Below, piece by piece: positions 22,501 through 34,500 of a DNA stretch of 64,000 nucleotides. The stretch comes from Carposina sasakii. Taxonomy: Eukaryota > Arthropoda > Insecta > Lepidoptera > Carposinidae. How positions within the stretch are numbered: position 1 is the stretch's first letter; the number at the start of each line of letters is the position of its first letter. Below the pieces are notes generated by a model that was not told the DNA's origin, searched no databases, and saw only the letters and a list, made by a program, of their open reading frames with translations. The DNA lies in NCBI GenBank assembly GCA_014607495.2, contig CP053161.1:12781115-12845114 (forward strand). Direction: 5' to 3'. Both the position numbers and the translations under genes were made by a program.

Positions 22501-25500
22501 AAATAACTATTAATGTTCTAAATGTGAAAGTAAGTCTGTTTGTTCGTTACCCCTTTTCGCTTTTTTTGCTCAACCGATATTTTTTGAAACTTACATATGG
22601 CTACATTCATACATTTTAGTTCATGCGGACGAAATCGCGGGCAACAGCTAGTACTTCATAAATTGTCGGAATGGAGGTTATTGGCGGAGGCCTATATTCA
22701 GCAGTGGACTTCTCATGGCTGAGAATGATGATAATGATGAAATAGTCAATAAGTACTTTAATACTCTGGCTTGTCCACAGATGGCGGTGCTGGCGGTTGG
22801 GGCGCCTGGTCTCCCTGGTCACCATGCCCGGCGCCGGCGCACTGCTCCACAAGGACGCGCAGCCGCCATCGGTTCTGCGATTCCCCTCCACCGGCTTACG
22901 GTGCTAAGTACTGTGAGGTAAGTAGCTCCTTCTTTGTAGACTGAATAAATACATATGTACACAGTTTAGGATAAAGACACATGGACTGCATCTTGACTGC
23001 AAATAGTAGTTCCGATGCAGTTTGAATGCAGTTGGCACGACCGTAATGAAACTGCAATTTCATTCCAAGTGCATCGGAACTGCTATTTTGCAGTCGACTT
23101 GCAGTTGAATTGCAGTCTGTGTGTCTTTACCCTTAGAAAATATTAACCTAATCGCACACTAAGATGTCTAAGGTGTCTTGTGTTGTGGGTAATAAGCCAT
23201 CATCATAAAATCCATGTTATGACTTAGAAATAAAAATCGATAGTCATCATATAATTTTTGCACCCACTGGGATTCGAACCCAAGAAATTAAATGTATGTA
23301 ATGTCCACTTGCGCGGACTAATAAATGGTTAGAGCTAAATCACAATGAAATAAAATATATTATTCTATCTTTTAGGTATTTTTCATTAAAATTTAATAAC
23401 ATAGTTCGTACTAACCATAAATTTTAATACCTTTTAAATTAGCAACCGACATTTAGTTATATATAGGTAACTTTTTTCATTTGCTCAAAACATGATACGA
23501 TAAAGTTGTATTAAAGTAAAATAATCAATTAACATTTAGTTAATTGATTAATTTTTTTAATCATTCTCTGTGGTTTACAAAGCCTATTGTGCAATATTTC
23601 CGTTGCCGGTTGTTATGGTCGGTTACTAGGAGATCTTTGGTTGCTAGGAAACAAATTATTTTGTCAATATGTTATGTCAATACTCGTGCTCGCATAAGAT
23701 CAAAGAATATACTTACTCTCCATGAGATTTTTACAACACATTTTTTTATTTGAATGTAATCAATTTATTTATTGAATTATGGCACCCAAGAAAGATAAAA
23801 AAGAAAAAGAAAAAGACAAAGACAAAGAAGATGCGGCGAAAGGTGGCACCTTCACTGAGGTTGAAAGGACTTTTTTGGAGCTTCAACTTGCAGAATGTAA
23901 TCGAAAAATAGCGAGGCTTCGAACAGCAGTCGATGAATATGAAGTTAGAAATGAAGAGTTACAAAAAAGTTACGATAAACTTGATGAAGACCGGGCGGAT
24001 ATTATTGCGTATCTTAAAAAACAACTTAACCTGAAAAATGAAGAGAACGTAGAATTAAAAGAAAAGGTAAAGGGTCTGGAAGAGACTAGAGAAATCGAAA
24101 CTGCAGAATTCAAGCAGAAAGTTCAGGAACTTGAGAAAAACTTCACAATAATGAAAGACCAGCTTACTTCTGAAAATAAGCTCCTTGCTGGTAAGCTGAA
24201 CACACTAGAAGAGTTCAGAGCTATAAGAGATGATCTGATGCAGAAGTATGATGCCCAGGAAGAAGCTTTTAAAGATCAGGAAATGAAGTATAAGAGAATA
24301 ATATATGATGCTGAGAAAAAATTTGTTATCGGTAAAGATAAACTGAAAAAAGAAATGGAAGGGCGGCTTCTGAAATTAGCACAAGACTTTCAGGACGCTA
24401 CTGAATTACGCATAGCAGCATCAACCCATAGAGTGATACGAGAGAATATTGCTATAAATAATGAATTAGATAGCATTTTAGCAACTCAAGCAAAGTTAGC
24501 AGATCAAAATGAAAAATTTAAAGATTCAGAAAAATCTGCTAGAATAGCTATGGAACTGGCTGAAGAAGAGAGGGATAAAGCTATTAATAAAAATGTTATA
24601 CAATTAAAAGTTATTGATCAGTTAACAACTGCCTACCAAGAAGTTAAGAAAGAAAAGGCTTTATTTGAGAAAAAGAGTTTCGACTTTGATGTAATGCAAG
24701 TTAAAGTGCAAGCACTTACTAAAGAAAATGCAAATCAAACATTACAAGTACGAATTTTGGAACAAAATGTTCATGCATTGCTAACAGAGCAAAGTAATTC
24801 AAAATTTAAGGCAGATAAGGTAGTTAAAGAATGTGAGAAATTAAAGAGAATATTAAAAGAAGCTGCTATAGCTGTACAAGCTGCTTTGAAATTAGATTCA
24901 TGGGCCACTACAGATCCGTCTCGAGAAATAATGGATAGACAGTCCTTACTTGCTCATTTATTAGATATAATATCACAGTATCGAGAAATAACACGAGGTG
25001 AATCAATTGATACTATTGCGTCACTAGGAAAAGTGTACGAAGCAGGTGATCTTGGCTTTATTCCAAAAACAGCAGTTAAAAAGTCAGTTATATCGGCTGC
25101 CTTATCTGTAGGATCAAAAGAGTCAGTATTGGAAGGGAGGAAATCATCTTCATCCTCATTATCATCCAGTTCTCTGGGTAGTATAAAGACAATACCGAGC
25201 CAAAAACTTCTTCCTCCTTCTTCCGCACAAAATCTAGTTGTCAAGGACAGTCTTCCGTCGTTTGTTACATCTACGAAATCTACCGTGAGCTCAAGTGATG
25301 TCGAAGCAGAAGAAGAACTGGATGAAGCTACAGACGTAGCTCATAAATTAGCTCAGAGTAAATTGGAGATTCAAAAGTCTATCATGAAAGACTTAGCTTA
25401 CTCCCAACAGTCTCAACACAGAATCTCAGAGAGCATTGAAAAAACAAAGTCACAAATGCTTGAGATGGCAGAAGGAGAGGAGAAAGTAGAAGGAGAGCAT

Positions 25501-28500
25501 GTAGAAGGGGAACATGGAGAAGTATTGGAAGGGGAAGTGGAAGCAGATAAAGAAGAAGTCGAAGAGAAAGTAGAAGAACCCACAGAAGAGCTTCCACCTG
25601 AAGAAGCTTAAATAGTGTCAAGGGTATATTTTGTATTTATCATATTGTACTAAAAAGTATTATTTTTGTAATGACTGATGTTTTAGTAGATAGCTACAGT
25701 CATAATAAAAACTATATTTTCTTGTTTACTTTTTTTAATTCCTCCTCTTTGAATATCATTAGCAAATGCTATTATCTTCAAAGCAAATTAGAAGTAAATA
25801 CGTCTTTCCCAGGGTCAAGCAGTAGAGTTGGCAGCTTGCGAATGTTCTGCCCCACCCTGGGCTGGAGATTCCTCCGTAGTGGTGGCAGAAGTTGGTGCCC
25901 GATGTCGCTGCGGTTGCGTATTACACCTGGCACCAGCTGCGCGGCTTCTAGCAGGGTCTGCTAGGGCTTGTCCGGCACGATCCTTCTGGTTGCTACAAGT
26001 AAGTATACTCGTACTTACAATTTTTTTTTCTACACAACACATTAACCTAGTCCCACATTAAGATCCCTAAGGTCTTGTGTCGTGGGTACTAAGCAACGGT
26101 ATTTAATCGATGGCGATCGCTTTGAACAGAGTACTTAGGTACCTATTCGTTGACAGATGTATTATTTATTTTATGCATTGGAATATTAGATTTTTAGTAA
26201 GATTTTTTAAGCTCAAGGTTTCTTTATCCATCCGTGGAAAAAAAAATCCAAAGGTTTGAACGTGTGAAAGGTTTAAAGGTTGGAATATTTTTTACTCTAA
26301 ATTATACCTACAACAAACATAATTATGCTTTCCATGGAATGAGGGATTTTCTGACAAGTTAAAATAACAGTCAAAACTAGATGGCGTGAGCGCATCACCT
26401 ACCCTAATCCCCCCACCTCACCTCTCCCAGGTCGAAAGATATTGTGATAGTTCCTAGTAAACTGTGCACCTGTGCACTGGCGACTGCTGGCGACTAAAGC
26501 TGGCTACAAATCCAGACTGTTATTACTAATAACATTCATGTAGGAGAGTATAGATACCTTTAATTTAGCAGAGATGCAAGCAATTCTTAGGTATCTACCA
26601 CATCTTTGTCTTTCCTAGCTGACCGATTTCTAGTCGCACGTGTACTGCACACTATAGTCTGCTTAGTCTATCTATAATGGCTGAGGTGGGGGGGATTAGG
26701 GAAGGTGATGCGCTCATGCCATCTATCCAGGTGAATTGTACTAAATTTTTTTACTTTTAATAGTTGTCAGAAAATCCCTCAATACACTTTAAACTTGTGA
26801 CGTAATAACACAGTAAGAAAGATTGACCAGGCAATTAAACCCTTCTAAAACTATATATTAATTTACACAAGCAATTTAACTAACTTCGTAATATATCACC
26901 CAAATTCGTCAACCTTCCTTCAGTGTTGCCAATCTAGAGAATTTCCTGCAAAAGGTAGTTTACTGTGGTAACACTGCGATGTAACTGACACACGCTTTGT
27001 GGTCTAATGACTGCTACTCGTAATATGTTAAAACTAAGCAACCAGGCATAATGTATATGAAGATATAGATGTGGTGTAAACAACAAATCTATATCTTCTA
27101 TCTATCTATACATATAATAAAAATGTAGTATATGGAAGATATATGAGAAAAATATTATAGGAAACCTTTATCAACGCAATAGTACCCAAAATAATTATTT
27201 TTGGAACTTTGTCTGTTTGTCTGTCTGTGCATTTGTGCACGCTAATCTCAGGAACGGCTGAACCGATTTCGATGCAGTTTTCAGTTTCTTTTATTCCGGA
27301 AAAATGTTTTTATCCCGGATAATTTCGACATTTTCTTTTTTCTGTAGTCCGACGGAGTCGCGGGCGTCCACTAGTGTTACATATTTTCTATTCTGGTATT
27401 CAAGTGCCCATGAATAACCTATAAACCTATAAACCTATACTGACATAATATGTAGTGTAATAATATTTCCGAAATGTCTTTTTTTAATCAAGCATAAATG
27501 GATTCTCGCTAAGCATTACAGAATACGCATTTGCTCTTAGATTTGCATACGAGTACGTTGATCGTTTAATTTGTCATAAAATCTCTAACGCCTGTGATCT
27601 GGAATGTTAAAATGCCAAAACCATTGTTCCTCCTTCTGTGATTAGATGGGAATATACTATGGTAATATATTGTACGAATGTATCTAAACAATATTTACTT
27701 GTTTTATTGTTCGTATTATATAACCGCATTAGCGATAATAGGCACATAGGTTCATCCACTTCCTGGTGAATTGAAATGACCAGTCGAGTCTTTAGATGAC
27801 AGATAGATACAAAACTAAATGAATTTTATAATTCGAAGGATTTGCATATATCTGAAGTTATTCCCGAATAAAAATAACGTTTTAAATCCAGCGGGGTAAG
27901 CACAAACTTCTTTATAATCTCTTTCTCATAACTTTGTAGTCACGCAAACGAAACCTATAAACCTATACTGACATAATATTAAGAAATAAAAAAAAATCAT
28001 CCGAGTGAGACTTGAACTCACGACCTCTCGCATTCCGTGCTTCGCTCTTACCAACTGAGCTACCGGGTCAATTAACTCTTGACGTTAGGAAAGCCATCAC
28101 GAAGTTCGTTTTTGGCATAGAACTTAATTTAACTTGCCCTACAGGACAAGACAAGACTGGTAGTTCTAGAGCTAAAGCCTTTCACAGAACAAATCTAGCC
28201 AATTTCTAGAAAAAAAATCATAATATATTCCTTAAGATACTGCAAAATAAATATCATTATATCCATATAAAAGTTCATAGTTCATCAACATAAGCGCGAC
28301 ATATGAATTTACCTCCAAACTCCGTATTCAATAACAACATAATTACGAATTTGCTCAAACTTTGCTGGCGTCCTGTAATTGCAATTAAAGTGTACAGTAA
28401 CAAGATTCAAATTTCAATGAACTCGAGTTACTGTTCATAATGGAACCTTCCGATATTTGTGTGGGTACTGAATAGGTAAATAAATGTTATACTTATGATA

Positions 28501-31500
28501 CTGAGATAGCTGCTCTTTTATTATCAAAAGAATAATCACATCACAAGGATTAAGTATGCTACTAATATTATAAACGCGAAAGTTTGTAAGTATGGATGAC
28601 ACATAGACACACTGGACACCACCATCCTCTTTTCACCATCGGGATACTAGACGCAGACTAGCGTATCACCCTTATGTTGTTGATATCCCACCCATCCGCA
28701 ACAAACGTTATGGTAACTCGTTTGTAATGCGAACGGCTAAGGAGTGGAATACACTTCCTGCCGATGTATTTCCCGAGCACTACAACATTAGTCTCTTCAA
28801 AGCTAGAGGTATAGGTACGTTCTAGGCAAACAGCACTTTTTAGGCAAACATGTAGGGTACCTTAGGCCGCATCTTGCTTTACATCAGGCACGATGGCGGA
28901 CAAATGTTTGCCTACCTAATTGTAAAAAAAAAGATTAATACATAGGCTACTTTTTATCCCGGGAATATATTTTTATCCTGGATAATTTCGACATTTTGTT
29001 TTTTTCTGCAGTCCACGCGGACGAAGTCGCCGGCGTCCACTAGTTCATTCATATAATTCTAGACTACTGAAATCCCACGACTTCGTCCGTGTAAACATGA
29101 GAATTCCAGGTTTTTCGAAAATAATTTCGAATAATTATTAATTAATATTTATTCATTATAATCCTTTATGATCGGATGTGTCAAAAGAAGATACCCTACA
29201 CTATCGGACATCTCGCACAACCTCGTATTCAGTTTAGAAAAAAATTTGAAACCTTAATATTAACTGAATAGTTTGCGCGAGAGACACTTTCAAAGTGGTA
29301 AAATGTGTGTCCCCCCTGTAACTTCTAAAATAAGAGAATGATAAAGCTAAAAAAATATGATGTAAATTACCATGCAAACTACCAACAAAAATTGGTTTGA
29401 ACGAGATCTAGTAAGTAGTTTTTTTTTAATACGTCATAAATCGTAAACTGCAAATTTACCTTTCATACGGAACCCTTCATGGGCGAGCTTAGTGCTTACC
29501 ATCAAGTAAAATCACTACCAGACCAAAATAATGGATTTAAAAATTACTTCGATGCATTAAAACCAGATTTATTTTAACAAAGCTTCGAACAAAACTTGAA
29601 AGCTATTACAGTTGATCATAACTTTGTCATTGGACGGTTGATTGCGTCCGCCTGAGCGAATGGTTCTAACCTTGTTTAGACGTCCGATGGATTGTTCAAA
29701 GGAAATGCGGAACTCAATAAGCAATTTTATTAAAACAAAAAGCTTTTATCAACATTTTGATATTGAATTCACGTGGAATGGAAACAAATGTTTGTGAGGT
29801 CAAGTTAAAAGACTAGATGTCAGGAATAAGGAAATAAGAGATTAAAAAGTTTCGTAAATACCTATACAAGTATATATATTTTCAGCCATAACTAAAGATA
29901 CTTTTGTTTCAAACGCCAACAAAATAGCGAAACTTATCCTCATAAGCGGATTATATATATATCCTCATAAGATATTTAATAACTTGCTTGCTGTCCAAAG
30001 ATCAGGGGTTATATCCGGGCACGAGCTGAACCACTGAGATTCAATTTCCGAAATAATCAGGCTCTTCAATTATTATGCAAGCTCATTCCAATCTCATGTG
30101 TTGGCTTTTTGGTCTCATCTCTTTTTTCTAACGGTCAGTTAGCCTATCTGAAGAATAAAGTTGTTGCTGTCTCTATCTTGATCGAGTTTTAGAGAAGGAC
30201 AACATCAACACTTGAAAAATCGGCTTTTAGTTACATACATAAATATTAAAATTCACAAGTTTTTAGAACAAGCATTAGTAGAATTGATCAAAATAATGTG
30301 TAATCGATGCGAAAATACACGTATCAGATATTGTGTGCGGTTGCGTTCGATCAGTTTTATGGTATCTACCTATTATGCTTCAAGTTCTTTCATTAAATAT
30401 TTTCTAAAAAAGAAAAAAGCAAAATGATTACCTACGTTAAAACATCTGAATGGTGTAATGAGTTACCAGAGTCTTGTAAAACTTTTAACGATTCCCTCAA
30501 GAATTTTCCGAAACTCGCCCAACTTTGTGGCATACCACGGGGTAATCTGACGGGCGTGACCGTTTTGATGGAAGGGTGGAAAGTGCAGCCCCAGCAGATC
30601 GCCGAAGTAAAATCTAATGATTAAAGTAAATTCCGTCGCCGAGATCGTTTGAGCTGTGTAATACGATTTTGATGCAAATGCAAACACTGGCTGCCGATCT
30701 AATTTTGATAGCTCGCGCTTTTGTTTTGACGAAGCTGCGGTTGATAATGTGATTTTCTTTCTCAAAAGATAGCAAATTGGGAGATAGCATTCTTGAATAC
30801 TGTTGTTAAAATTAATATTAGTACAGTTACTTTCGACACTAACTACATGTCACTAAATACCTGCTAATGGCAGACCACTGCAAGGATTGTTTAAGATACA
30901 TATTATGATGAAAATGAAATAAAAATCTCCCAACCGTATTTCGGCCAAGGCGAACAATCTCCACTGAGATTAGCCAGGTACGCAGGAGATATTATAGTGC
31001 ACAAGTGTGTACGCAAACACAGATGCACTCTCTATTTCGTCACTCTCATAGTCCGATGGGACGGAAAGCCGACACGACTGGAGAGGCGCAGGACCAACAG
31101 TTTTACGTGCTTCCGAGGCACGAGCTAAGTGATAATATTACAACATTAAAATCTGTACATTAAATAAATTCATCGTGACTGGGATCGAACTTACACCTCC
31201 TCCCTGGAAGGTGCACGTCTTAACCACTGGGCTATCTCCGCTTATTATGATAAAGAATATGTGTAACTAATGATATCATCATCCTCATCATCATCAGCCT
31301 CTTGAAGTCCACTGCTGGACGTAGGCCTCCCCCGGGGCACGCCACAAGGCTGCCATGGGGGGTATTTGCCCATAGTCATCACGCTGGGCAGGCGGGTTGG
31401 TGACCGTAGTTTGTATTTTGGACTATGTTGTCAAAACGGGAGGCGCTGCTGCCCACCTCCCGGACCCTTAATCGCCTCGTACGATACCCACGGGCAGACA

Positions 31501-34500
31501 TGGGGTGGTACGAATTCTACTCTACCGGCACCACGCGGCAACTATAGATATAGTGAGATGTAATCAGCTCATCTAGGTAGAAATTGTTGCTTGGCAACTT
31601 TTGAGACTAACTGCATATCATGATACCTACTTGTGGCTGACCAAGGATTATGTCTCAGATGATGTTGATGATAAATATATTTTAATTCAAGCTACCCAAG
31701 GGATGAGGCAACTAGCCAGGTTAAAAAGACTTAAAAATTCAGTGTACTATCTTCTTTAGTGTATCTAATCATGTTATTTTCAATTCTAGGCAGAGGAAGG
31801 CCTGATAGTGCATCTCCGTATCGAGTCAGTGCGTCTGCCGTGCGCCGGACAGTCCTTGAAGGCTCGAGACGGAGACTCGTTAGGGTCACCATTGCTGGCC
31901 TCATGGGATGGCCCTGATAGCTCCGCTCAGGTAAGTGAGTTTATAATGGCCGTCTACGACTTCTTACACAGAATTCCCGTTCCTGTGGGAATTTTGGAAA
32001 ATTCTTTTTAGTGCTCCTCTATGCCCAATATATAGGTACGAGTATATTACAACATACATGGTAAGCTTCCTATGCTCTGTAGTTTCGGCTCTATTTTGGC
32101 TAGCTATCACTCCCGCAGTATTAGATAATTAATAAGAGACATAAATGAAAAAAAAAAACCCATTCATATACAGGGTGTAACAGAAAGGGTATGTTAAGCG
32201 AAAAGCTATGAATATAGTCCATTATAAAGAACCTATTCCCAAAATTTAAGACTCGAAATCACATGTTTATTTTTCAAGATTGTATGAACATGCCTGACTT
32301 GTTTAGAAATAGTATGGAACTAACTGGAAAAATAAACATTTGATTTCGTGTCTCAATTTTTGTAGATTACAGTGGGCTATTTACATAGCTTTTCGCTTAA
32401 CATACCCTTTTTGTTACACCCTGTATAATGACATTCATGCAAGAATATGGTCGATTCCGGCAGTCTCACTTAAATCTAAACGTAAAATTAGTCCTACCTG
32501 TCCTTTTCTCTCTCAGCCATTATGTTAAGAACGGAGAGAGATAGACCTGACTAAGAATACGTTTAGGTTTAATTGCGACTGCCGGAATCGACACTAATAC
32601 CTAATTCTAGCGATCAAAAATACCTATTTGAAAAATATACATAGCTAAATAATCTTGAATAGTGCCCATAATTAGTAAAAACGGAGTTTACACCGCATAG
32701 AAATTAATTACCAAAGTTCAATCCTTGTATTTCTTTGACATACAAGAAAACAATTAGTGAAAACAATTTCTATATTTCCTGCTAAACAGATATAACCACC
32801 TAATATTCGCTTCATTTGTCGAATCCTTCAAGAGAGGCGCCAGTATCTATCTAACTCTGGCAATGTTGCATTTGTTTTATTTAGTTGTATAAAAATCTGT
32901 AGGACTTCGTTATTAGAACAGACGTAACTGGGGGCGCGTCGAACCCATTCCGACCCGTGTCTCAGCGGTATTATCAGATTATTTACAAACCATTAGCTGC
33001 TGTAATGGCGGATGGCTCGCTTTGCGACTATTTGTTGCAAAAACGGTACGATCCGATTTATTTTAACGTTTTAACGGTCATACGCTGATGCGGGGCTTTG
33101 CTAGAATACATCATCTGCATCTCCTTCCGTCTTCTTCTTCATTCTCTCAGGCGATAAGCTAGCAGCTTCATACTGATCGTTTACATCTGTATCCGCTATT
33201 CTAGATGTGGCTGAGGCATCTCCTTTATGATCCTGCAGTTCTGGCTAACATATGTATGTATGTATGTTTAATACCTCACATAGGCGAATTCGGAGGGTTA
33301 TTTATATTTTAATTGTTGACTCAAAATGCAATCGCTTTCATATTACTTATTGAACATTATACCACTTTTCACCTTTGACGGTCGGGTAAAAAAACGCGAC
33401 TAGTCTCTGATCTTTTACTGCTGACACTGCAAGTCTAGACGTGGCTGTTGGATCTTCTTTGCAATCTTGCAGAAGATTATCCCATTTTTAAACAGCCGGC
33501 TATGTATCATCTATGTATGCCCTTTAGGTATTCACTTCCTAGGTAAATATTAAGTATCATAGATAACACAGGCCACGCAACTATCAATGTAACATACGAT
33601 ACATTTTTTCATAGACTGGAGAGGTGGCGACCACGACAGACCCAGGTGCTATTGAGCTCCAAGGCGGCAGACATATCTTGGTGGAGCTCCGGTCAGGTGA
33701 TACCAGTGAGCAATGCGCTGGTGGGTTCCTGGCACATGCTACCCAGATCGGTAAGGAGTCAAGGTCTCACCACCTGGTTCGTCGTCATTCATTACTCATT
33801 CCCAGCAAATGCATATCCTCTCTTACACAGTCCATCCAACACTTCTTATTTTTATCTCTTCCTTTATATCCATCCGCATTCATCCTAAAATCCATAAAAT
33901 ATGTCTTTCAACCCGTCGCTTCATATGCCCATACCAAGACAGACGGTTAAAGAGTTTGTCTATTGGTTAAAATTATTGTAAGGCACACGTAACACATTAT
34001 TGTGGTCCGCTTCTGGACGTAGGTTTCCCCCAGGGAACGCCATATAGCTACTGCAATAGGGGGGTTTTTGCCTATAGTCACCATGCTGGGCAGGCGGGTT
34101 GGTGACCACTGTGTGATTTTCTCCCGGAACCCCGGAACCGCCTCTTACTATACCCATCGGGTGACATGACGTGGTGCTAATCTGCTGACACCACACAGCC
34201 TATTGTAAGTGCAGGCGGCAAAAATCATACCATAACATAATCAGTACTTAGTGATTATTCAATCATATTTTGTTTTACAAAATTAACCAGAATAAAATTG
34301 AAATAGAATCTATAATTGTATTGAGAACCTTCATATTTACTAAGATGTAATATTATTTATTTCCCATAAGTCTAAAAGTACATGACCACTTCATTAGAAT
34401 ATAGCCGTATACTGACTTGCCCCCTATGAATCCTGCCAGCTAGAATCAATTAGTAATTCAATACTTCCTTCATTCAAGAATGGAATATACAAAGTATAGA

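Noticed and set aside
24954..25244. Minus-strand frames within CFAP157 (also 25382-25621)
   Set aside because: Shadows of the coiled-coil coding strand, with no family resemblance.
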